NCBI GenBank assembly: GCA_024400955.1
Contig: JAKSLY010000017.1
Span: 1 to 54,009 of the forward strand
Direction of reading: 5' to 3'
Source: Treponema sp.
Lineage (GTDB): Bacteria > Spirochaetota > Spirochaetia > Treponematales > Treponemataceae
Length of the DNA: 54,009 bases
The translations under genes were made by a program, and so were the position numbers. The notes beneath the pieces were generated by a model. The model did no database searches. It was given only the letters and a program-made list of their open reading frames with translations, and had not been told where the DNA came from. Each line of letters starts with the position of its first letter. The first letter of the stretch is position 1. Below, piece after piece: positions 35,089 through 42,288 of the stretch.

Positions 35089-37170
35089 ATGGCTAAAGTT
35101 GGAATTTCAGAACTTGCTATCCGTGACGCACACCAGTCGCTTCACGCAACACGTATGACTACTGCAGATATGCTCCCAATCTGTGACAAGCTTGATAAGG
35201 TTGGTTACAAGTACATCGAAGGATGGGGTGGAGCAACTTATGACTCATGTATCCGCTTCCTTAACGAAGATCCATGGGAACGCCTCCGCAAGCTTCACGC
35301 AGCTCTCCCTAACAACAAGATCATGATGCTTCTTCGTGCACAGAACCTCCTCGGTTACAAGCACTATGCTGATGATGTTGTAGACAAGTTCGTTGAAACA
35401 GCTGCAAAGAACGGTATCGGATGCTTCCGCATTTTCGATGCATGTAACGACCCACGCAACATGGAACGCGCTACAAAGGCTGCAAAGAAGTCTGGTGTTG
35501 ATGTTCAGATGGCTATTTCTTATGCCGTAACCCCATTCCACACAAACGAAAAGTATGCAGAACTTGCAAAGACTTATGCTGAATTCGGTGCAGATTCAAT
35601 CTGTATCAAGGATATGTCTGGTCTCTTGAAGCCTTATGAAGCTTATGACCTGGTAACAAAGATCAAGAAGGCATGTGACCTTCCAGTTGAAATTCACTCA
35701 CATGCAACAACAGGTCTTTCTGTTGCTTCACTCCTCAAGGGTATCGAAGCCGGTGCTGACATCGTAGACACTGCAATTTCTTCCATGTCTATGGGTACAT
35801 CACACTCACCAACAGAAACGATCGTAGAAATGCTCAAGGGAACAGAATTTGACACGGAACTCGATACAAAGCTTCTCCTTGAAATCGCAGCTTACTTCCG
35901 TGAAGTCCGCAAGCACTACTCATCGCTTGAATCAGCATTCCTCGGTGCAGACACACGCATCCTTCTTTCTCAGGTTCCGGGCGGAATGCTTTCTAACCTT
36001 GAATCACAGCTCAAGCAGCAGGGCGCCGCAGACAAGATGGACGCTGTTCTTGCTGAACTTCCAAACGTTCACAAGGATGCAGGTTATGTTCCACTTGTTA
36101 CACCAACTTCACAGATTGTAGGTACACAGGCTGTATTCAATGTTCTCTTTGGCCGCTACGAAAAGATGACAGCAGACTTTGCAAACCTTGTAACAGGTAA
36201 GTTCGGTGCCCTTCCAACTTCTGCAAATGCTGATGTTGTAAAGCAGGCTCTTGCCCAGAACAAGATGGACGAAGTTATGACATGCCGTCCTGCAGACAAG
36301 ATTGAACCTGAATGGGACAAGATGGTTGAAGCTTCTAAGGCAGCTGGCGGAAACGGAACAGATGAAGATGTTCTTACTTATGCAATGTTCCCACAGGTTG
36401 CAGAAAAGTTCTTCAAGACACGTGCAAACGGTCCAGTTGATGCAGCAGCTACATTCGCAAAGAAGGAAGTTGCAGCTCCAGCAGCAGGCGCTTCTAAGGG
36501 CGGAAACTATACAATCACAGTTAACGGTGCTTCTTACAACGTTTCTTCAAACGGTGCAGGTGCAATCACGGTTAATGGAAACGCTTACAATGTAAGCGTT
36601 TCTGCTGGAACTGCTTCCGCAGTTCCAGGGGCTACGTCAGTAGCACCAGCCCCAGTTGCAACAGGTGGTGTTGACATCACAGCTCCAGTTGCAGGTACAT
36701 TGTTCAAGCAGTGCTTTACAAACGGAACAAAGGTAACAAAGGGACAGACAGTAATCATCATCGAATCAATGAAGATGGAACTTGAAGTTAAGTCCACAGC
36801 AGACGGAACAATCACATACACAGTTGCTCCAGGAACACAGATCCAGAACGGTCAGGTTCTTGCAACAATCGGTGGTGTTGTTCAGGCCGCACCTGCTGCC
36901 CCAGCTCCAGTTGCAGCAGCACCAGCAGCCGCTCCAGCTCCAGCACCAGCTGCTGGAAACGGAACAAAGGTAAATGCTCCTGTTGCAGGCGTATTCCTCC
37001 GCACGGCAGTTCCAGAAGGATCTTCAGTAAAGAAGGGTGACAATGTTGTAATCCTCGAATCAATGAAGATGGAACTTGAAGTAAAGGCTCCATGTGACGG
37101 TAAGGTTCACTTCCTTGCTAACCAGGGTGACCAGGTTACTAACGGACAGCCAGTTTGTGAAATTGTATAA
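35089..37170 (+). CDS. oadA: oxaloacetate decarboxylase alpha subunit with two biotinyl domains
   Basis: 693 residues, about 80-100 longer than usual. The carboxyltransferase barrel (about 1-300) has the family motifs RDAHQS, GGATYDSCIRF, DACNDPRN, CIKDMSGL and the metal-binding HSHATTG; a PYC_OADA-type domain follows to about 450. A linker then contains two similar NVS units (TVNGASYNVS, TVNGNAYNVS). Finally there are two complete biotinyl domains, each with ESMKMELEV; the biotinylated lysines are Lys562 and Lys660, joined by an Ala/Pro-rich linker. The enzyme transfers the carboxyl of oxaloacetate to biotin, and OadB then releases CO2 while pumping sodium ions. Most OadA proteins have one biotinyl domain. 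Codon use suggests high expression. Confidence 0.96.
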   Translation: MAKVGISELAIRDAHQSLHATRMTTADMLPICDKLDKVGYKYIEGWGGATYDSCIRFLNEDPWERLRKLHAALPNNKIMMLLRAQNLLGYKHYADDVVDKFVETAAKNGIGCFRIFDACNDPRNMERATKAAKKSGVDVQMAISYAVTPFHTNEKYAELAKTYAEFGADSICIKDMSGLLKPYEAYDLVTKIKKACDLPVEIHSHATTGLSVASLLKGIEAGADIVDTAISSMSMGTSHSPTETIVEMLKGTEFDTELDTKLLLEIAAYFREVRKHYSSLESAFLGADTRILLSQVPGGMLSNLESQLKQQGAADKMDAVLAELPNVHKDAGYVPLVTPTSQIVGTQAVFNVLFGRYEKMTADFANLVTGKFGALPTSANADVVKQALAQNKMDEVMTCRPADKIEPEWDKMVEASKAAGGNGTDEDVLTYAMFPQVAEKFFKTRANGPVDAAATFAKKEVAAPAAGASKGGNYTITVNGASYNVSSNGAGAITVNGNAYNVSVSAGTASAVPGATSVAPAPVATGGVDITAPVAGTLFKQCFTNGTKVTKGQTVIIIESMKMELEVKSTADGTITYTVAPGTQIQNGQVLATIGGVVQAAPAAPAPVAAAPAAAPAPAPAAGNGTKVNAPVAGVFLRTAVPEGSSVKKGDNVVILESMKMELEVKAPCDGKVHFLANQGDQVTNGQPVCEIV

Positions 37171-37223
37171 AAATATTGCTCCGCAATATTTTTAACTCGG
37201 GTTTTTCCTGTTGGAAAAACCCG
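37169..37223 (+). other. two tandem perfect hairpins between oadA and oadB
   Basis: The first stem is AAAAATATTGC (37169-37179) with GCAATATTTTT (37183-37193) and a 3-nt loop; it begins inside the oadA stop codon. The second is CGGGTTTTTCC (37198-37208) with GGAAAAACCCG (37213-37223) and a 4-nt loop. Each has 11 perfect pairs. The first resembles a weak terminator, and the two together could set the relative amounts of OadA and OadB by partial termination or by protecting the oadA mRNA end. Confidence 0.6.
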
Positions 37224-37263
37224 TAGCAACTATAAAAGAAGACCTAACATTTAGGAAACTATT

Positions 37264-38691
37264 ATGCCATTTAGAACTAACATTAAAAATACAAAGATTG
37301 CCATGGTAATGCTTGCAATCATGGCTGTTGCTTCGGTTCTTTCGTTTACAAAGCCGGCACTTGCCCAGGATAAGGCAGCACCAAAGACAGGCATGGACCG
37401 TGTTATTGCCAAGACAGAAAACTGGAACGGAAAGTATGACATTTCCGTTTCAAAGTTCCTTGGAAATATCGGTAAGTCAACCGGTATCTACATGATGTTC
37501 CACAAGCAGACGGAAGCAGAAATTGCACAGGCAAAGGCAGAAAAGGCAGCCCAGCTTGCAGCAGAAGAAAACAATCCTTTTGAAGATGCTCCACAGGAAG
37601 CAGGATGGAAGTACATCGTGATGATTGCCATCGGTTTCCTTATCATCTACCTCGCCGTAGGAAAGGGATTTGAACCTCTTCTCTTGATTCCAATCGGATT
37701 TGGTACTGTTCTTGTAAACATCCCTGGAGCTGGCATGGGCATGGCTCCACACGGCATGCTTCACATCATCTACAGTGCAGGCGTTGGAAACGAATTCTTC
37801 CCGATGCTCATCTTCATGGGTATCGGTGCCATGACAGACTTCGGTCCACTCATTGCAAACCCTAAGATGGCTCTTCTTGGAGGAGCAGCACAGCTTGGTG
37901 TATTCTTTACGCTCTTTGGTGTTGCACTTATGAATGCATTCCTTGGAACTGATTACACAATCCTTCAGGCTTCAGCTATTTCCATCATCGGTGGTGCAGA
38001 CGGTCCAACTTCAATCTACGTTTCGGGTAAGCTTGCTCCAGAAATGATGGCGGTTATTGCCGTTGCAGCTTATTCTTACATGGCTCTCGTTCCAATGATT
38101 CAGCCTCCAATCATGAAGGCCCTTACAACCCAGAAGGAACGCACAATCAAGATGGAACAGCTCCGCTACGTTTCAAAGACGGAAAAGGTATTGTTCCCAA
38201 TGCTTCTTCTTGTTCTTGCAATCCTTCTCTTGCCACCAGCATGTCCGCTCATCGGTATGCTTGCTTTCGGTAACTTCGTAAAGCAGAGTGGTGCTGCAGA
38301 ACGCCTTTCAAAGACAATGGAAAATGAATTGATGAACATCGTTTCAATCCTTCTTTCCCTCGGTGTAGGTTCACAGATGACACCGGAAAAGATCATGAAG
38401 AAGGAATCTCTTGGAATCATCATCCTTGGTCTTGTTGCATTTGCAGTTGCTACAGCAGGTGGTCTCATCATGGCCAAGATCATGAACCTCTTCCTCAAGA
38501 AGAAGATCAATCCTCTCATCGGTTCTGCAGGTGTTTCTGCTGTTCCAATGGCAGCCCGTGTTGCTAACAAGGTTGGTCTTGAATATGATCCATCAAACTT
38601 CCTTTTGATGAACGCCATGGGACCAAACGTTTCAGGTGTTATCGGTACTGCAATTGCAGCCGGTGTTTTCATCGCAACTTATGCCAACTAA
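37264..38691 (+). CDS. oadB: oxaloacetate decarboxylase beta subunit (sodium pump)
   Basis: 475 residues. The core from about residue 115 is a polytopic membrane protein: [19 protein letters not shown], then [20 protein letters not shown], and the ion-site loop [18 protein letters not shown] with the conserved Asp. The N-terminal 110 residues are additional to the common OadB form: a signal-like hydrophobic segment ending near KPALAQ and a charged stretch rich in Ala/Glu/Lys. OadB decarboxylates carboxybiotin and exports sodium ions. Start at 37264 with TTTAGGAAA before it. A strong terminator follows, closing the operon. Confidence 0.95.
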   Translation: MPFRTNIKNTKIAMVMLAIMAVASVLSFTKPALAQDKAAPKTGMDRVIAKTENWNGKYDISVSKFLGNIGKSTGIYMMFHKQTEAEIAQAKAEKAAQLAAEENNPFEDAPQEAGWKYIVMIAIGFLIIYLAVGKGFEPLLLIPIGFGTVLVNIPGAGMGMAPHGMLHIIYSAGVGNEFFPMLIFMGIGAMTDFGPLIANPKMALLGGAAQLGVFFTLFGVALMNAFLGTDYTILQASAISIIGGADGPTSIYVSGKLAPEMMAVIAVAAYSYMALVPMIQPPIMKALTTQKERTIKMEQLRYVSKTEKVLFPMLLLVLAILLLPPACPLIGMLAFGNFVKQSGAAERLSKTMENELMNIVSILLSLGVGSQMTPEKIMKKESLGIIILGLVAFAVATAGGLIMAKIMNLFLKKKINPLIGSAGVSAVPMAARVANKVGLEYDPSNFLLMNAMGPNVSGVIGTAIAAGVFIATYAN

Positions 38692-38730
38692 AAAGTTTTC
38701 CTGAATCCGTGAGGTTCAGGAGTGCATAAG

Positions 38731-38764
38731 AAAGCCTTCAGTTTGATGACTGAAGGCTTTTTTT
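38731..38764 (+). terminator. intrinsic terminator of oadGAB
   Basis: AAAGCCTTCAG and CTGAAGGCTTT form a perfect 11-bp stem with an 8-nt loop, followed by more T residues. It lies 39 nt after the oadB stop. A smaller hairpin CCTGAA/TTCAGG precedes it (38700-38720). Confidence 0.9.
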
Positions 38765-38819
38765 ATGAATGTTATAAAATACACGGATTCTAAGACTGAC
38801 TTGATTTTACGTCAGTAAA

Positions 38820-39674
38820 TTACAAAACTATTTTTTGCCTGAGCACTGAAATCCTGCTGTCGGTAAAGTTTTCTTTTTCTACCATGGCTTTGATTTCCTC
38901 TTCTGAATAATGGTCCGGGTATACAACAACAACTGCATCGTCTCCGTCGGCAAGAAAGTTGTGCTCGCCAAAGTCGGTGTAACGGGTGGCACCAATTGAT
39001 ACCATCACCTTATCGGGGCAGCCGCATTCCACAAGATATGAATGGATGTCTTCTGCCGGGCCTTCGTCTTTCTGCTGGTTGAACTTTTCAATGCACCAGT
39101 CCAGCAGTTTACCGTAGATGTAGCTGTAGCCGCGGACAGGGCTGTCTTCTCCGTAGACATTTGCAGCTCCATGGCGTACAAGAAAACTTGCGATCCTGTA
39201 GCTGTCAAGGATTCCCCCTTCTTCAAACCTGTCGATGGCAATGAGGTTTTCTGAAAGTCCCTTGCTTGACGGTCCCCAGTTTTTCTTGAGGCTGATTTTC
39301 TTTGCACCTTCCTTTCTGATGGAGCAGTCGTTGGAAGCGCCAAAGAGGACGGGCTCAATGGATGTCACCTGTTTATTGTTCCACTTGAGGTTACAGATGA
39401 CTGCGCATTCAGGTTCTATCTGAAGCTTTTGTTCATTCTTGGGGAATATGATTTTCTGTGCATCGAATGGAAAAACGTGAAGGAATTCCGGAGTGACATT
39501 TTCCGTTCCATGGGCATCGGCTGCCGGAATGTAGGTTGGAAACATGGCTTTTGGAGCATTTGCTTCCTTAGTCTTTACGTTTGAAAAATCCACTGCCTCG
39601 CCGGCCTGCTCAAGATGGCCCGTAAAATTTCCTGCCACGCCAAAGGTTGGCATGTTCTTAAGTTCTGTGTTCAT
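38820..39674 (-). CDS. DUF5718-like protein
   Basis: 284 residues from the ATG at 39674; an in-frame start 14 codons upstream is possible. The opening MPTFGVAGNFTGHLEQAGEA resembles DUF5718 proteins as I recall them; the function of that family is unknown. Other features: EPECAVICNLKW, SLKKNWGPSSKGLSENLIAI, and a C-terminal GDDAVVVVYPDHYSEEEIKA. No signal peptide or membrane segment; probably a cytoplasmic enzyme related in fold to fumarylacetoacetate hydrolases, but that is only an impression from motifs like ECAVICNL. No Shine-Dalgarno sequence; TATACT lies 6 nt before the ATG. Confidence 0.65.
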   Translation of the reverse strand: MNTELKNMPTFGVAGNFTGHLEQAGEAVDFSNVKTKEANAPKAMFPTYIPAADAHGTENVTPEFLHVFPFDAQKIIFPKNEQKLQIEPECAVICNLKWNNKQVTSIEPVLFGASNDCSIRKEGAKKISLKKNWGPSSKGLSENLIAIDRFEEGGILDSYRIASFLVRHGAANVYGEDSPVRGYSYIYGKLLDWCIEKFNQQKDEGPAEDIHSYLVECGCPDKVMVSIGATRYTDFGEHNFLADGDDAVVVVYPDHYSEEEIKAMVEKENFTDSRISVLRQKIVL

Positions 39675-39680
39675 GGCTTG

Positions 39681-39686
39681 AGTATA
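39681..39686 (-). promoter_or_regulatory. -10 element directly before the DUF5718-like gene
   Basis: Minus-strand TATACT ends 6 nt before the ATG at 39674, and there is no Shine-Dalgarno sequence. No convincing -35 box is found. This is the same arrangement as at 877 and 14459 and suggests a leaderless mRNA. Confidence 0.45.
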
Positions 39687-39726
39687 GTGCCGAATTGTAA
39701 AAAGTGGAACAGGCAACGGGTACTAT

Positions 39727-39755
39727 TTTACAATGAGGCCCTCCTGTGGTATATT
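39727..39755 (+). promoter_or_regulatory. promoter of asnA
   Basis: TTTACA (39727-39732) and TATATT (39750-39755) are 17 bp apart. Transcription should start near 39762, giving an unusually long leader of about 120 nt before the asnA ATG. Confidence 0.7.
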
Positions 39756-39763
39756 ATGAGTCG

Positions 39764-39804
39764 AAAAATTGTAATGGGAAACTTCTAAAAATTACAATTT
39801 TTAG
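39764..39804 (+). promoter_or_regulatory. asnA leader with two mutually exclusive stems
   Basis: TTACAATTTTT (39792-39802) is the exact complement of AAAAATTGTAA (39764-39774), an 11-bp stem with a 17-nt loop. The same segment lies in a local palindrome, CTAAAAATT (39785-39793) with AATTTTTAG (39796-39804), which shares its core with the ilvN operator-like palindrome. Only one of the two stems can form at a time. The first arm begins almost at the predicted 5' end of the transcript. Confidence 0.5.
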
Positions 39805-39883
39805 GGCTGTCCTGATTTTCAGCATTCAAAATATCCCGGCATCATAGCATGCTGTTTGCAAAAAAAATTATTGGAGATAAAAA

Positions 39884-40918
39884 ATGGCACTTTACATTCC
39901 AAAGGATTACAAACCTCTTCTTTCCGTAAAGGAAACGGAAAAGGCAATCATCCTCCTGAAGGACTTTTTTCAGCTTGCACTTTCAACTGAACTTAACCTT
40001 ACACGCGTTACGGCTCCTCTTTTCGTAAAATCAGGAACTGGCCTTAATGATGACCTTAATGGAATTGAGCGCCCTGTTTCCTTCCCTGTTAAGTGCATGA
40101 ACGAAACAAAGATGGAAATTGTTCATTCCCTTGCTAAGTGGAAGAGAATGAAGGTTTCTGAGCTCGGCTTTGCAGAAGGTTTTGGAATCTACACTGACAT
40201 GAACGCCATTCGTGCTGATGAAGACCTGGATAACCTTCATTCCCTTTATGTTGACCAGTGGGACTGGTGCATGCGCATCGACCCAAAGAATCGTACTGTT
40301 GCATACCTTAAGGAAATTGTTGAAAAGATTTTCCGCGTTTTCAAGCAGACTGAATTTTTTGTTTACGACCGCTATGAATGCATTAAGCCTATTCTTCCTG
40401 ACCACATTACATTTGTTTATGCAGATGACCTGGTTAAGGAATTCCCAAAGATGTCTCCAAAGGAACGCGAAACGGAAGTCTGCAAGAAGTATGGCGCCGT
40501 ATTCATCATCGGTATTGGCGGAAAGCTTTCTGATGGAACAATTCACGATGGACGCGCTCCAGACTACGACGACTGGATTACACCGACAGGTGACGGACAC
40601 ATCGGTCTTAACGGAGACTTTATGGTATGGAACCCGGTTCTCAACAGCGCCATGGAACTTTCTTCCATGGGTATTCGCGTAAGCAAGGAATCCCTTGTTG
40701 CTCAGCTTGCAGAACGCGGTTGTCCTGAAAGGGCAGAGCTTGAATTCCACAAGAAGCTTTTGAACGGAGAACTTGTTCAGACCCTCGGCGGCGGTATCGG
40801 CCAGTCAAGGCTCTGCATGTACTTCCTCAGAAAGGCACACATTGGAGAAACTCAGGTAAGCACATGGCCTGATGACATGCTCGATGAGTGTGCAAAGAAT
40901 AACATCGCAATCCTGTAA
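39884..40918 (+). CDS. asnA: aspartate-ammonia ligase (asparagine synthetase A)
   Basis: 344 residues, the usual length. AsnA is an aminoacyl-tRNA-synthetase-like enzyme that makes asparagine from aspartate, ammonia and ATP. Recognisable blocks: the opening YIPKDYKPLLSVKETEKAI, LNLTRVTAPLFVKSGTGLND, VHSLAKWKRMKV, LYVDQWDWC, RAPDYDDW and the C-terminal LGGGIGQSRLCMYFL (motif 3 arginine). Good GGAG ribosome-binding site. A single base separates its stop from the next start, so the radical-SAM-like protein is made from the same message. Confidence 0.96.
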   Translation: MALYIPKDYKPLLSVKETEKAIILLKDFFQLALSTELNLTRVTAPLFVKSGTGLNDDLNGIERPVSFPVKCMNETKMEIVHSLAKWKRMKVSELGFAEGFGIYTDMNAIRADEDLDNLHSLYVDQWDWCMRIDPKNRTVAYLKEIVEKIFRVFKQTEFFVYDRYECIKPILPDHITFVYADDLVKEFPKMSPKERETEVCKKYGAVFIIGIGGKLSDGTIHDGRAPDYDDWITPTGDGHIGLNGDFMVWNPVLNSAMELSSMGIRVSKESLVAQLAERGCPERAELEFHKKLLNGELVQTLGGGIGQSRLCMYFLRKAHIGETQVSTWPDDMLDECAKNNIAIL

Positions 40919-40919
40919 T

Positions 40920-41927
40920 ATGAGCGGCAGCCAGAACAATTCCCCTGCGGAACAGAATTTTACCATTGACCAGATTTTCTCTTCTTTGCCGGAATTCAAG
41001 TCCCGGGGAATTACTGAGCTTACCATTGCCGATAGAATTTTTTCTTCCGATAAGAATGGAATTTTAAGGCTGGCTGCCGGAATAAAAAAACACTGTCCGG
41101 ATCTTTTCTTTTCCCTTCTGGTTGATCCGCAGGTAATCGACCCAAAGTTCATCTCCGTCATGCAGGAGCTTTTTGTTTCCCTTGAAATGAACCTTGAAGG
41201 CTCCGTTAAAAATGGGAAGCTTCTGTTTGACAAGAAGCTTTTTTCCAGAAAGTGTGCCATGCTTAATGATGCAGGCATGATTTTTGGCTTCAACATGAAC
41301 TGGGGCGAGCAGGAAGGGGACACCTTCAAGTCATTCCGCGACAGGATTGATTTTGCCGTTTCCCTTTACCCAAATCACATTGATTTTGGCCGCCTTGAAA
41401 ACGATCCCTATTCAGATCCTTCTTCCACCGGAATCTATTCTTCCAAGGACCTGGACTTTAGCCGCGGCATGGCCTTTGCATGCAGCACCTTCTATTCTGA
41501 AGGGCGTGCTGTGCCTTGGTTTAACAGCGTAATGAAGGCCCTGAAGATCAATCCTTCCGCATTCTTTTCAGACTTTGAGGAATTTCAGCTTTGCAACAAC
41601 TGTTCCTTTGAGGTTGGATTCAATCCAAAGGAAGCTGGTCACAAGGCCATTGAAAAACTTCAGCTCATGTTTTTGGGCCAGAAGTTTGCAGAAAAGCAGA
41701 AGTCCCATTATATGCCGGCTGTTCGCGACATGGTTCAGCTTAACGGGGCTTTCAGCCGCGTAATGGAAAGTCGCACTGAAGAAACCATTGAAACTTCCTA
41801 TCACCCTGATGACCTTCTTTCTCCCTATGCATTCAGCATCCAGGATTTTGTTGAAAACGTTACCATGGAATCTTGCCAGGTGACCGTGTTCGACACTCCC
41901 GAAGGCCCCGACTACAGGTTGGGGTAG
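40920..41927 (+). CDS. radical-SAM-like barrel protein without the cluster cysteines
   Basis: 335 residues from the ATG at 40920, 1 nt after the asnA stop; an in-frame upstream start inside asnA is less likely. The central part resembles the barrel of B12-binding/HemN-type radical SAM proteins: GITELTIADRIFSSDKNGIL, then PDLFFSLLVDPQVIDPKFIS, MQELFVSLEMNLEG, and later DRIDFAVSLYPNHIDFGRLE. The CxxxCxxC motif that binds the iron-sulphur cluster is absent; the only close cysteines are LCNNCSFEVG near residue 225. If the resemblance is real this is an inactive member. Function unknown; pairing with asnA is unexplained. Confidence 0.5.
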   Translation: MSGSQNNSPAEQNFTIDQIFSSLPEFKSRGITELTIADRIFSSDKNGILRLAAGIKKHCPDLFFSLLVDPQVIDPKFISVMQELFVSLEMNLEGSVKNGKLLFDKKLFSRKCAMLNDAGMIFGFNMNWGEQEGDTFKSFRDRIDFAVSLYPNHIDFGRLENDPYSDPSSTGIYSSKDLDFSRGMAFACSTFYSEGRAVPWFNSVMKALKINPSAFFSDFEEFQLCNNCSFEVGFNPKEAGHKAIEKLQLMFLGQKFAEKQKSHYMPAVRDMVQLNGAFSRVMESRTEETIETSYHPDDLLSPYAFSIQDFVENVTMESCQVTVFDTPEGPDYRLG

Positions 41928-41956
41928 AATATCGGATTTTACCGCACTTTTTGAGT

Positions 41957-41998
41957 TCGATTTCAGGGCGATAAAGGTCGATAAAAGATCGATTTTTT
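41957..41998 (+). other. CGAT-rich repeats and weak terminator
   Basis: Four CGAT copies occur in 41957-41992. The last two form TCGAT (41978-41982) and ATCGA (41988-41992) with a 5-nt loop, followed by TTTTTT. This could be a weak terminator for the asnA transcript. Confidence 0.35.
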
Positions 41999-42006
41999 AT
42001 GCAGAT

Positions 42007-42033
42007 AAAAAAAAGCTCCCGACCCCGGGAGCT
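42007..42033 (-). terminator. intrinsic terminator on the minus strand
   Basis: AGCTCCCG (42014-42021) and CGGGAGCT (42026-42033) form an 8-bp GC-rich stem with a 4-nt loop. On the minus strand it is followed by eight T residues. It lies downstream of the htrA terminator and may act as a second stop for the htrA transcript. Confidence 0.7.
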
Positions 42034-42048
42034 AAAAATAGGAGGTAA

Positions 42049-42288
42049 ATGAAGAAAGCTTATTTTGCAAGCTGCCTTACATTAAATAAACCATCCTATG
42101 TAAAATTGGTTACAGGGGAAATAAAAAAAACTTCACATTTTGTGAAGTTTTTTTTTGTTGCTAAGGAACATGCCTTATTTCTGCAGCTTATAGTGGACTG
42201 TGCTTACAACATGGCCTTCGCGGTATACGTCAAACCAGATTTCCTTCTTGTCAGAAATGTCCAGCTCGCGGTAGAACTGTTCCACTGA
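42049..42288 (+). other. possible small ORF with a strong ribosome-binding site, doubtful
   Basis: AGGAGG (42040-42045) stands 3 nt before an ATG that opens 79 codons. The reading frame runs through the htrA terminator hairpin and into htrA antisense, and no family is recognised. The close Shine-Dalgarno spacing and antisense overlap argue against a real gene; a shorter leader-type peptide cannot be excluded. Confidence 0.15.
42123..42156. terminator. bidirectional intrinsic terminator after htrA
   Basis: CTTCACA (42131-42137) and TGTGAAG (42141-42147) pair around a 3-nt loop, flanked by A8 and T9 that extend the stem. It works in either direction and lies 18 nt past the htrA stop codon. Confidence 0.85.
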
